Source: Clostridiales bacterium (GTDB lineage: Bacteria; Bacillota; Clostridia; Saccharofermentanales; Saccharofermentanaceae). From it: 64,000 nt of DNA. The position numbers and the translations under genes were made by a program. The notes beneath the pieces were generated by a model. That model had not been told where the DNA came from. It saw only the letters and a program-made list of their open reading frames with translations, and did not search any database. Shown in pieces: positions 26,033-34,011 of this stretch; position 1 is the stretch's first letter; each line of letters starts with the position of its first letter. The stretch is taken from NCBI GenBank assembly GCA_017617525.1, contig JAFZWA010000006.1, positions 62,001 to 126,000 on the forward strand, given 5' to 3'.

Positions 26033-26725
26033 TTATTGTCCATAATAAGCATTTTTTCCATGTTTTCTGAAATAATGTTTATCCTGCAATTCAGAAGGTG
26101 CAGGGAGCACTTCCTTGTTGATCAATTCAGTGCGATAAGCCATCTTTGCGACCTCTTCGAGAACGACCGCGTTGTGCACGGCTTCGTGCGCGTCTTTGCC
26201 CCATGTAAAAGGACCGTGGTTCTTGCAAAGAACACCCGGAACCGCCTCGTAGTCGAGGTTTTCCGCCTCAAAAGAGTCAGCGATCAGGATACCTGTATTG
26301 GTCTCATAATCCGCGTTGATCTCTTCTTTTGTCAGGCAGCGGACACAAGGGATCGCTCCATAATAATAGTCCGCATGAGTCGTTCCGTAACAAGGGATAC
26401 TTCTTCCGCTCTGAGCCCAGGATGTCGCATACGAGGAGTGTGTATGAACGACACCTCCGATGTTCGGGAATCTCTTATAAAGTATAAGATGTGTCGGTGT
26501 ATCGGAAGACGGTTTGTACTTCCCTTCCACTCTGTTTCCTTCAAGATCCATGACGACCATATCATCCGCCGTCATCGTCTCATAAGGAACACCGCTCGGC
26601 TTGATGACGAAAAGTCCGCTCTCACGATCGATCGCACTGACATTGCCCCATGTGAATGTAACAAGTCCGTACTTAGGAAGAAGCATGTTTGCTTCAAATA
26701 CTTTCTGTTTTAAATCTTCTAACAT
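26033..26725 (-). CDS. araD: L-ribulose-5-phosphate 4-epimerase
   Basis: The 230-residue class II aldolase-like enzyme makes D-xylulose 5-phosphate, which enters the pentose phosphate pathway. Family marks: [22 protein letters not shown] at the N-terminus, [14 protein letters not shown] with two zinc-binding His, [12 protein letters not shown] with a further His, and [24 protein letters not shown] with the acid/base region. Length matches AraD (about 231). GGAGG lies upstream of the ATG. It is 37 nt after the kinase gene and 40 nt before the isomerase. Confidence 0.96.
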   Translation of the reverse strand: MLEDLKQKVFEANMLLPKYGLVTFTWGNVSAIDRESGLFVIKPSGVPYETMTADDMVVMDLEGNRVEGKYKPSSDTPTHLILYKRFPNIGGVVHTHSSYATSWAQSGRSIPCYGTTHADYYYGAIPCVRCLTKEEINADYETNTGILIADSFEAENLDYEAVPGVLCKNHGPFTWGKDAHEAVHNAVVLEEVAKMAYRTELINKEVLPAPSELQDKHYFRKHGKNAYYGQ

Positions 26726-26762
26726 TGTGATGCCTCCGCTGATGAAATCTGCTGATCAAAGA

Positions 26763-28352
26763 TCAAAGGAATACAACGGCAGCCTGTTCAACAGAAAGAC
26801 CGGCTACGTACTTCTTCATGAAAGCCGTGAAGCCTTCGATATCTTCAGGAGAAGCCATCAGTTCTGTACCCGTGGAACCTGCAAAGATCACATCTTCAAG
26901 GTAAGCAGCAAGAGTCTGTTTGTCCTTCTTCTCGATCATATAAAGAGCGAGAAGTGCGATACCCCAGGCACCGCCCTCACCGGCTGTCTCCATAACGCTT
27001 ACCGGAGAACCAGTAGCGGCGGAAGCGATCGTCTGACCGGCCTTCGGTGTCTTAAAGAAACCGCCGTGACCGTACATCTTCTTCACCTTGACCTTCTCTT
27101 CTACGGTAAGGATATCCAGACCTACTTTAAGAGTAGCCAGAGCAGAGTAAAGATGCATTCTCATGAAGTTCGGAAGAGTAAAGGAATCTTCGGCTGTTCT
27201 TACGAAGAGTGGGCTGCCCTTGGAGAAACCGGTTACCGGCTCGCCGGAGAAATAGTTATAAGAAATAAGACCGCCACAGTCCTTATCACCGTCAAGTGCT
27301 ACACCATAGAGCTTTGAGAAGAGTTCGCCACGATCGAATTCCTTGCCCATGAGCTTACCGAACTCGTCAAAGATACGAACCCAAGCGTTGATCTCGGATG
27401 TGCAGTTATTGCAGTGAACCATGGCAACCGGATCACCTGCCGGTGTCGTTACCATATCGATCTCTTTATGGAGATTCTTCATGTTCTCTTTAAGAACGAT
27501 CATGGCAAATACGGAAGTACCCGCGGAGATGTTACCGGTCTCGACCAGTACGGAATTGGTGGCAACCATACCTGTTCCTGCGTCACCTTCTGGAGGACAC
27601 ATCGGGATACCGGCGGAAAGATCACCGTCAACGTCAAGAAGTTTAACGCCTTCTTCTGTAAGCTCACCTGCGTTCTCACCTGCGGAAAGAACTTCCGGAA
27701 GGATATCACAGAGTTTCCACGGGAAGTTGCTGTCCTTAACGAGACCGTCAAAAATCTTCAGCATCTTCTTGTCATAGTTTCCTGTCTTGGAATCGATCGG
27801 GAACATACCGGAAGCGTCACCGACGCCGAGTACTTTTCGACCGGAAAGCTTGAAATGAACATATCCGGCAAGTGTCGTGAAATGACGGATGGACGGAACA
27901 TGATACTCACCATTCAGGATCGCCTGATAAAGGTGCGCGATGCTCCATCTCTGCGGAATATTGAAGTTCAGCGCCTCAGTAAGTTTAGCGGCCGCTTCTT
28001 CAGTGATCGTATTTCTCCAGGTTCTGAAAGGAACCAGAAGCTTGTCATTTTCATCAAACGGAAGATAACCATGCATCATTCCGGAAAAACCGATAGCACC
28101 GAGTTTCTTGATCGTAACGCCATACTGGTCTTTTACATTCTTCTTCAGGTCAGCGTAGCACTCGGCAAGTCCGTCCCAGATCGCCTTTTCCGAATAGGTC
28201 CAGATACCGTCAAGAAGCTCGTTCTCCCATTCCTTGCTTCCCGAAGCGATCGGATTTCCCTTTTCATCGACCAGAACTGCCTTGATACGAGTCGAACCGA
28301 ATTCGATGCCCAAAACGCTTTTTCCCTTTTCAATCAAATTCTTCGCATCCAT
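26763..28352 (-). CDS. FGGY-family carbohydrate kinase, probable L-ribulokinase
   Basis: The 529-residue kinase has two actin-like ATPase domains: [19 protein letters not shown] at the N-terminus, [12 protein letters not shown], a middle [15 protein letters not shown] phosphate loop and a C-terminal [25 protein letters not shown]. It is closer in look to xylulokinase-like proteins than to E. coli AraB. Its place between the arabinofuranosidase and araD makes L-ribulose the likely substrate. The ATG at 28352 is chosen because GAGGTG is then at correct spacing; the longer frame begins at a GTG that lies within the ribosome site. Confidence 0.88.
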   Translation of the reverse strand: MDAKNLIEKGKSVLGIEFGSTRIKAVLVDEKGNPIASGSKEWENELLDGIWTYSEKAIWDGLAECYADLKKNVKDQYGVTIKKLGAIGFSGMMHGYLPFDENDKLLVPFRTWRNTITEEAAAKLTEALNFNIPQRWSIAHLYQAILNGEYHVPSIRHFTTLAGYVHFKLSGRKVLGVGDASGMFPIDSKTGNYDKKMLKIFDGLVKDSNFPWKLCDILPEVLSAGENAGELTEEGVKLLDVDGDLSAGIPMCPPEGDAGTGMVATNSVLVETGNISAGTSVFAMIVLKENMKNLHKEIDMVTTPAGDPVAMVHCNNCTSEINAWVRIFDEFGKLMGKEFDRGELFSKLYGVALDGDKDCGGLISYNYFSGEPVTGFSKGSPLFVRTAEDSFTLPNFMRMHLYSALATLKVGLDILTVEEKVKVKKMYGHGGFFKTPKAGQTIASAATGSPVSVMETAGEGGAWGIALLALYMIEKKDKQTLAAYLEDVIFAGSTGTELMASPEDIEGFTAFMKKYVAGLSVEQAAVVFL

Positions 28353-28362
28353 CTTTTTCACC

Positions 28363-28614
28363 TCACCACTTTTTATCAGGGCATCTGCCCCTCTTTATAG
28401 CAGCACGTATCTCCACATAGCATCCGCACGAAAGACACGTTCCACTTAATAAGTTATCACAAGAAAGGCAAATAGATAACCTCTTCTGATAATCTTTTTC
28501 ATCGGTTTTATCATTTTGCGAAATCTCCGAAACAGACCGAGCGACAGTCTCTTGAATGGACTTGTCGTTCAGCTCGGAAATCAGGCATTTCCGACACGGT
28601 TTCGGGGCACTCAT
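28363..28614 (-). CDS. small cysteine-rich protein, DUF6171-like
   Basis: The 83-residue protein has CRKC near the start and a C-terminal [27 protein letters not shown] pattern. Eight cysteines in all suggest a zinc-ribbon or other metal site. I recall this layout from the clostridial DUF6171 family, of unknown function; that match is from memory. The ATG at 28614 overlaps the stop of the arabinofuranosidase by one base (TGATG), with GAGG 10 nt upstream, and the kinase starts 10 nt after its stop. It is therefore translated as part of the arabinose operon. Confidence 0.72.
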   Translation of the reverse strand: MSAPKPCRKCLISELNDKSIQETVARSVSEISQNDKTDEKDYQKRLSICLSCDNLLSGTCLSCGCYVEIRAAIKRGRCPDKKW

Positions 28615-30125
28615 CAAAGCTCTACCTCGAGATGTATCACGCTGTTTTTCGGGATCGTGAATGTGATCTTATCACCTTCTGCTTTTACTGCTTCAAAAGC
28701 ACTGATCTTCACGCATTCCGGATCCTCGAATGTATTCTTGTCATCCATCTTACCCGTAAGGATCTCCGCCTTTACGTTCTTAACAGCGTTATCGAGAAGA
28801 TCCGCGCTGATCTCATAGTCTTCGGAAACAGAAAGATTCGCGAGAGTAATGTGATACTTACCGTCAACGTCTTTCGATACAGACTCATGGAGATTCGGAA
28901 CTTTATACTCTTCTTCAAGGCCGATCGTTTTCGTGTCGACGAAGCTCTCGATCAAAGTACCGTTCTGATGATGCTTATACATTTTAAACACATAGTAAGT
29001 CGGCGTCTTGATCATCTGATCGCCTTCTGTAAGGATCACTGCCTGAAGAACATTTACGAGCTGTGCGATATTGGCCATCTTTACACGATCACAGTGCTTG
29101 TTGAAGATATTGAGGTTGATTGCGGCAACAAGAGCGTCACGGATCGTGTTCTGCTGGTAAAGGAATCCGGGATTCGTTCCTTCTTCAACATCGTACCAGG
29201 TACCCCACTCATCAACGATCAGACCGATTTTGTGGTCCGGATCGTAACGCTCGATGATCGCGGAATGCTTCGTTACGAGTTCTTCCATAAAGAGAGTTTT
29301 GGAAAGAGTCATGTACCACTCTTTCTCATTAAATCCGGTGGCGGCACCTTTCTTTGCCCAGTCGTAAGGCAACGTGTAATAGTGAAGCGAAATGCCGTCC
29401 ATAAAACCATGCGCGTTATTCCAGGAACCGGAAAGCTTATGGCACTGATTCAGAACTGTCTCTGTCCATTCGTAGTCCTGCGCGTTCGGTCCGCAGGCGA
29501 TCTTCTTGATCGGCTTTTCCGGATCATAGTTCTTTACATAAGACTGATACTGACGGAAAAGATTCGCGTAGTATTCGGGAACCATGTTTCCGCCGCAACC
29601 CCAGTTTTCGTTACCGACACCGAAGAAATCGACTGTCCATGGTTCTGCGTGTCCATTCTCTTTACGAAGCTCCGCCATCGGAGAAACTCCGTTAAAAGTC
29701 ATATACTCGACCCACTCGCTCATTTCCTGAACAGTTCCGGATCCTACGTTTCCGTTTACATATGTCTTACAGCCGAGCTGTCGGCAGAGTTCCATATACT
29801 CATGGGTGCCGAAACTGTTGTCCTCCACGACACCGCCCCAGTTGGTATTAATCATCTTCTTTCTCTTGGACTTATCACCGATACCGTCTTTCCAATGGTA
29901 TTCATCGGCAAAGCATCCGCCCGGCCAGCGAAGAACGGGGATGTTCAGTTCTTTTAACGCGGAAACGACATCATCTCTCATACCATTAGTATTCGGAATA
30001 TCAGAATTCTCACCTACATAAACGCCGCCGTAGATACAACGGCCGAGGTGTTCGGAAAAATGTCCCTGAAGCTCGGGATTGATATGTCCAAGTTCTTTTT
30101 GAGGATCGATAACCAGTTTAAACAT
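28614..30125 (-). CDS. alpha-L-arabinofuranosidase, GH51
   Basis: The 503-residue enzyme releases terminal L-arabinofuranose from arabino- and arabinoxylo-oligosaccharides by a retaining mechanism. GH51 marks are HFSEHLGRCIYGGVYVGE, LRWPGGCFADEYHWKDGIG, acid/base Glu173 (GVGNENWGCGG) and nucleophile Glu306 (VDEWGTWYD). A beta-sandwich makes up the last 120 residues. No signal peptide, so it is intracellular like other GH51 enzymes and works on imported oligomers. First gene of the arabinose operon, with AGGAGT before ATG. Its promoter region faces that of the esterase-GH43 gene. Confidence 0.95.
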   Translation of the reverse strand: MFKLVIDPQKELGHINPELQGHFSEHLGRCIYGGVYVGENSDIPNTNGMRDDVVSALKELNIPVLRWPGGCFADEYHWKDGIGDKSKRKKMINTNWGGVVEDNSFGTHEYMELCRQLGCKTYVNGNVGSGTVQEMSEWVEYMTFNGVSPMAELRKENGHAEPWTVDFFGVGNENWGCGGNMVPEYYANLFRQYQSYVKNYDPEKPIKKIACGPNAQDYEWTETVLNQCHKLSGSWNNAHGFMDGISLHYYTLPYDWAKKGAATGFNEKEWYMTLSKTLFMEELVTKHSAIIERYDPDHKIGLIVDEWGTWYDVEEGTNPGFLYQQNTIRDALVAAINLNIFNKHCDRVKMANIAQLVNVLQAVILTEGDQMIKTPTYYVFKMYKHHQNGTLIESFVDTKTIGLEEEYKVPNLHESVSKDVDGKYHITLANLSVSEDYEISADLLDNAVKNVKAEILTGKMDDKNTFEDPECVKISAFEAVKAEGDKITFTIPKNSVIHLEVEL

Positions 30126-30246
30126 GTTGACTCCTTACTCATCCTGCCCCTTTGCAGATATTACTTTTTTGATGTGCAGGGCATTGATTCCATAGAATAA
30201 AGTTACAAGACCGTGGTAAGAAAATCAACACGGAGTTATTGAAATA

Positions 30247-30279
30247 TATAGTTTTGGGGGGACAGACCTAGACTTTATC
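30247..30279 (+). promoter_or_regulatory. paired direct repeats, probable YesN operator at the esterase-GH43 gene
   Basis: TATAGTTTTGG (30247-30257) and TAGACTTTATC (30269-30279) match the lplA repeat TAGAGTTTTTC at 8 and 9 of 11 positions. They start 22 bp apart and the near copy ends 3 bp before the -35 box, the same geometry as at lplA. Confidence 0.5.
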
Positions 30280-30282
30280 ATG

Positions 30283-30311
30283 TTGAAGTGAAAAACAAAG
30301 TTTTTTATGAT
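30283..30311 (+). promoter_or_regulatory. sigma-A promoter of the esterase-GH43-CBM6 gene
   Basis: TTGAAG (30283-30288), 17-bp spacer, TATGAT (30306-30311). It gives a leader of about 47 nt. The 30126-30246 stretch must also hold the arabinose operon promoter, but no clear box pair was found there. Confidence 0.6.
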
Positions 30312-30364
30312 GATTTATATAGTTCATGGCGCATCTTATGCATGCAGCCGTCCGGGAGGAATCA

Positions 30365-33340
30365 ATGCTCAAATTAGTCCAGACTGAAAACGGCTTAGTA
30401 AGAGGTTTTCAGGGTAATAATACACGTATTTCCGTATTTAAGGGTATTCCGTTTGCCGCTCCGCCGGTTGGAGAAAACCGTTGGAAGGCACCGCAACCTT
30501 GTGAATCTTGGGAAGGCGTTCGCGAATGCGGTAAATTCATGCCGATCTCTGTTCAGGATCAACCCGGCGTAGGCACAGATATCTACTGCCGCGAATGGCA
30601 TGTCGATAAGGACATCGAGATCGACGAGGATTGCCTCTATCTCAACGTTTGGACACCGGCAAACAGTGAAAACGATAATCTTCCGGTATTTGTATGGTTC
30701 TTCGGTGGCGGATTCCAGTGGGGGTATCCTCGCGAGATGGAATTCAACGGCGAGAATATGGCAAAAAGAGGCATCATCGTCGTAAGTGTTAACTATCGTC
30801 TTGGCGCGCTCGGCTTCCTTTCTCACCCGGATCTGATAAAAGAATCTCCGGATGCTCCTGCAAACTTCGGTAATCTCGACCAGCAGGCAGGTATCAAGTG
30901 GGTCGTAAAGAATATCAAGAACTTCGGTGGTGACCCGAAGAACATCACGATCGCGGGCCAGTCCGCGGGTGGCGGATCAGTTCTCACCCACCTTACTTCT
31001 GAATCCAGTATCGGTCTTTACCAGAAGGCCATCATCTACTCAGGAATCATTGAAAGCCCGTATATCAAGGACCAGGTGATTTCTCCCAAGCCGATCGAAG
31101 AAACATCGAAGATTGGCGAAAAGTTCCTTGAATCTCTCGGAGTTAAAACGATCGAAGAAGCAAGAAATATCGATGCGTTTACGATCCGTTCCAAATATGC
31201 TGAATTCCGTGAAAAAGAGATGTTCTTCTTCACACCTTGTATCGACCATGTATACCTGAAAGACGAACCTTTCAAGCTTATGCTTGAAGGAAAGCAGGCC
31301 AATGTCCCGCTCATTGCAGGTAATACATTCGATGAATTCAAGAGCTTTATCTATGCAGATAATGAGGAAAGCTTCGAAGAGCAGGCAAACGATATCTTCG
31401 GTGATCGTGCTGCTCAGTTCCTTTCTTTCCCGGAAAGCCACATCGTTGAAGACGGCAATAAGTATGCAGGTCTTCGCGGTATCGAATGTTCTGTTAAGGC
31501 GGCTCTTGATAAGACAAAAGCACCTTGCTTCTACTACAGTTTTGAGGTAGATATTCCGGGTGAAGATGATCCGGGAACATTCCATTCCGTTGATCTTTGG
31601 TTCTTCTTCGAAACTCTGGCCGCATGCTGGAGACCGTTCGTCGGCCGTCATTACGACATCGCGAGAAGAATGACCAACTATATCACGAACTTCGTTAAGA
31701 GCGGCAATCCGAACGGCGAAGACATCACCGGCGAAGCAATGCCGAACTGGCTTGCTTATTCTGATGATTCCAGAAACGAGATGCATTTTACTTCTGACGG
31801 CTGTATCCCAAAGGTTCAGGATTCAGAATTCATCCAGTTCTTTATCGACTGGCTTACAGATAAAACACTGGGGAAAATCGATGTTTCTGAAAGGAAAAGC
31901 GCCAGCATCGCTGCCCTTGCCGCTCCTTCTAAAAAACAGGCGTTCAACCCGTATCTTCCGTCCTGGGAGTATATTCCGGATGGTGAGCCGTATGTATTCG
32001 GTGATCGTCTCTATATCTACGGATCGCACGATTACTACAACTGCTCGTTTTTCTGCCCGGGTGACTATGTTTCATGGTCTGCTCCTGTAAACGATCTCGG
32101 CAACTGGAAGTACGAAGGTGTTTCTTTCAAACGTACGGATGATCCGGACAATCAGGAGAATAAGGGCTGCCTGTACGCACCTGATATCACGATCGGACCT
32201 GACGGACAGTACTACCTCTTCTATGTTCTTGACAATCAGAGCGTGGTAGCCGTTGCCAAATGCGATAAGCCGCAGGGACCGTTCAAGTTCTATGGTCATG
32301 TACATTACGAAGACGGCACTCTTCTCGGTCTTAAAGAAGGCAATGAGCCTCAGTTTGATCCGGGTGTTATTACTGTCGGAGACACAACGTATCTTTATAC
32401 CGGTTTCTGCGGTCAGACCGACGCTTCCCGTCATGGTGCCATGGTCACCGTGATCGGACCGGATATGCTTACGATCAAAAAAGGACCGGAATTCATTATT
32501 CCGGGTACCATGTACTCTAAGGGAACCGAATATGAAGGACACGCTTTCTTTGAAGCTCCATCCATTCGTTTCAGAAACGGTATCTATTATTTCATCTATT
32601 CTTCTCAGGTCATGCACGAGCTCTGCTACGCGACTTCTAAAGACCCGGAAGGTCCGTTTAAGTACGGCGGAGTTATCGTCAGCAACTGCGATCTAGGAAT
32701 CGATTCCTATAAGAGCGCGGATAAGCCGACAGCTTACGGCGCTAACAATCACGGCAGTATCATTGAGATCAATGGTGAATGGTACATCTTCTATCACAGA
32801 CATACGAACAATACATGGTATTCCCGTCAGGGCTGCGCTGAGAAGATCGAGTTCTCTGAAGACGGCAGCATCAAGCAGGTCGAGATGACATCCTGCGGAT
32901 TAAACGGCGGACCTCTTAAGGATACCTGTGAATATCCTTCTTATATCGCCTGCAACATCTTCTCCGATAAAAAGGAAGAAGACCCGTATGTCGGTAAGCA
33001 CAAGGTCGCCAGAGTGATCCAGGATGGCCGTGACGGCGATCACGAGATCGGTTACATTTCTTCGATCAACGAAGGTACTACGATCGGATTTAAATACTTC
33101 GACGTGAAGGATGCTAAAGGACTCATCCTCCATGTCAGAGGATACGGAAACGGTACATTTGAAGTAAGAACAACCATTGACGGACCTGTTCTTGCGGAGA
33201 TCCCCGTTCGATTCATGACAGTCTGGGAGAAATATGAAGCATCCTTCTCTTCTCCTATTACAGATCCGAAAGCGTCACTATTCCTCACCTACAAGGGGGG
33301 CGGCGATGTACAGCTTAAGTCCTTTGCATTTACACACTAA
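30365..33340 (+). CDS. fusion of type-B carboxylesterase, GH43 glycosidase and CBM6-like domain
   Basis: The 991-residue protein has three parts. Residues 1-510 are a complete type-B carboxylesterase: nucleophile Ser200 in AGQSAGGGS, oxyanion WFFGGGFQWG, an acidic residue in NTFDEFKSF and His in TFHSVDLWFFF. Residues about 525-850 are a GH43 five-blade propeller: base Asp in YIPDGEPYVFGDRLYIYGSHD (about 536), YAPDITIGPDGQYYLFYV, and acid Glu in GHAFFEAPSIR (about 725). Residues about 872-991 look like CBM6 (ARVIQDGRDGD, FEVRTTIDGP, FLTYKGGGDVQLKSF). No signal peptide is seen, so it appears cytoplasmic. It probably removes both acyl and arabinosyl/xylosyl groups from imported oligomers. Start chosen at 30365 with GGGAGG. 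Confidence 0.9.
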   Translation: MLKLVQTENGLVRGFQGNNTRISVFKGIPFAAPPVGENRWKAPQPCESWEGVRECGKFMPISVQDQPGVGTDIYCREWHVDKDIEIDEDCLYLNVWTPANSENDNLPVFVWFFGGGFQWGYPREMEFNGENMAKRGIIVVSVNYRLGALGFLSHPDLIKESPDAPANFGNLDQQAGIKWVVKNIKNFGGDPKNITIAGQSAGGGSVLTHLTSESSIGLYQKAIIYSGIIESPYIKDQVISPKPIEETSKIGEKFLESLGVKTIEEARNIDAFTIRSKYAEFREKEMFFFTPCIDHVYLKDEPFKLMLEGKQANVPLIAGNTFDEFKSFIYADNEESFEEQANDIFGDRAAQFLSFPESHIVEDGNKYAGLRGIECSVKAALDKTKAPCFYYSFEVDIPGEDDPGTFHSVDLWFFFETLAACWRPFVGRHYDIARRMTNYITNFVKSGNPNGEDITGEAMPNWLAYSDDSRNEMHFTSDGCIPKVQDSEFIQFFIDWLTDKTLGKIDVSERKSASIAALAAPSKKQAFNPYLPSWEYIPDGEPYVFGDRLYIYGSHDYYNCSFFCPGDYVSWSAPVNDLGNWKYEGVSFKRTDDPDNQENKGCLYAPDITIGPDGQYYLFYVLDNQSVVAVAKCDKPQGPFKFYGHVHYEDGTLLGLKEGNEPQFDPGVITVGDTTYLYTGFCGQTDASRHGAMVTVIGPDMLTIKKGPEFIIPGTMYSKGTEYEGHAFFEAPSIRFRNGIYYFIYSSQVMHELCYATSKDPEGPFKYGGVIVSNCDLGIDSYKSADKPTAYGANNHGSIIEINGEWYIFYHRHTNNTWYSRQGCAEKIEFSEDGSIKQVEMTSCGLNGGPLKDTCEYPSYIACNIFSDKKEEDPYVGKHKVARVIQDGRDGDHEIGYISSINEGTTIGFKYFDVKDAKGLILHVRGYGNGTFEVRTTIDGPVLAEIPVRFMTVWEKYEASFSSPITDPKASLFLTYKGGGDVQLKSFAFTH

Positions 33341-33379
33341 CGCATAATTACAATTTTTTTCTACCTCATCCTCATCAGG

Positions 33380-33406
33380 AAAGGGCGGTCATATTGACCG
33401 CCCTTT
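33380..33406. terminator. terminator after the esterase-GH43 gene, probably bidirectional
   Basis: A 12-bp perfect stem (arms 33380-33391 and 33395-33406) with a 3-nt loop and A/T ends. It lies 40 nt after the plus-strand stop and 32 nt after the minus-strand small gene. Confidence 0.75.
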
Positions 33407-33437
33407 TCAAACGCTTGATAAGTTGTAGTTCGAAGGA

Positions 33438-33656
33438 TCAGAACAGGTTCTTGATCTTATCTACGATACCGCCGGCTTTATCCACGGAGATCTTAGCCTT
33501 AACGCCATCAACAACGTTATTGATAACATCATCCGGAAGATCAACTCCGATAATGCCTTCAACTGTCTTAACCGGCTCTTTTTCGAAATCCTTAGCAACA
33601 GACGGATCGCTCTGAACTTTCTTTACGACTTCATCAACCTTAGCTTTAATATCCAT
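33438..33656 (-). CDS. small helical protein of unknown function
   Basis: Not recognised with confidence. The 72-residue protein (MDIKAKVDEVVKKV...) has a strong GGAGGTG site at good spacing. It is acidic/basic and lacks Cys, Trp and membrane segments. Predicted amphipathic helices flank a central GVDLPDDVINNVVDG, and it ends with a basic helix. The pattern of a 'DP..F..EP' stretch followed by G-DLP recalls RiPP leader regions and other small clostridial proteins, but no modifying enzyme is nearby. It is a single-gene unit between a terminator and tRNA-Leu(CAG). Confidence 0.65.
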   Translation of the reverse strand: MDIKAKVDEVVKKVQSDPSVAKDFEKEPVKTVEGIIGVDLPDDVINNVVDGVKAKISVDKAGGIVDKIKNLF

Positions 33657-33685
33657 GTATTTCACCTCCAAGATAAGCTGATTTC

Positions 33686-33691
33686 ATTGTA
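33686..33691 (-). promoter_or_regulatory. possible extended -10 for the small helical protein
   Basis: TGTGATACAAT on the minus strand gives a TG-extended TACAAT, with a leader of about 25 nt. No clear -35 is present. Confidence 0.35.
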
Positions 33692-33757
33692 TCACATTTT
33701 CAAATCAGGCTCATAAAAATGGCAAATTCTAATCTGTCAATAATTGGAAAAATAACC

Positions 33758-33786
33758 TTGCATTTTGAAGTTTGTTATATTATTAT
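33758..33786 (+). promoter_or_regulatory. sigma-A promoter of tRNA-Leu(CAG)
   Basis: TTGCAT (33758-33763), 17-bp spacer, TATTAT (33781-33786), 12 bp before the tRNA 5' end. Confidence 0.7.
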
Positions 33787-33798
33787 ATTAAAGCGCTC

Positions 33799-33885
33799 GC
33801 GGATATGGCGGAATTGGCAGACGCGCTAGCTTCAGGTGCTAGTGATCGCAAGGTCGTACAGGTTCAAGTCCTGCTATCCGCACCA
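33799..33885 (+). tRNA. tRNA-Leu (anticodon CAG)
   Basis: 87 nt with encoded CCA. The acceptor GCGGATA pairs with TATCCGC; stem CTAGC/GCTAG holds loop TTCAGGT, giving CAG (reads CUG). A long variable arm follows. Own promoter and terminator. Confidence 0.96.
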
Positions 33886-33919
33886 GATCGGAAATCGAAA
33901 GGTTTCCGATCTTTTTTTC
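33886..33919 (+). terminator. intrinsic terminator of tRNA-Leu(CAG)
   Basis: A 9-bp perfect stem (33886-33894, 33903-33911) directly after CCA, followed by seven T residues. Confidence 0.88.
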
Positions 33920-33932
33920 TTGGGAAAAGAAA

Positions 33933-33984
33933 AAGCTTTCTTGTGCCGGTCCTCGGGTTTACCCTGCAGAGCACAAGAAAGCTT
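33933..33984 (-). terminator. intrinsic terminator of ddh
   Basis: Perfect 14-bp arms (33933-33946, 33971-33984) enclose 24 nt that include a small GGG/CCC inner hairpin. On the minus strand a U-rich tract follows. Confidence 0.75.
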
Positions 33985-34011
33985 CTTTTCTTGACTTAAA
34001 TGATTTCTCGA

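Noticed and set aside
28632-29957. 441-codon plus-strand frame across the GH51 gene
   Set aside because: Shadow of a gene with intact catalytic motifs; no ribosome site.
30180-30246. A third pair of YesN-like repeats for the GH51 operon (around 30220 and 30241, minus strand)
   Set aside because: Only weak matches with 21-bp spacing and no clear -35/-10 at the right distance; not strong enough to list.
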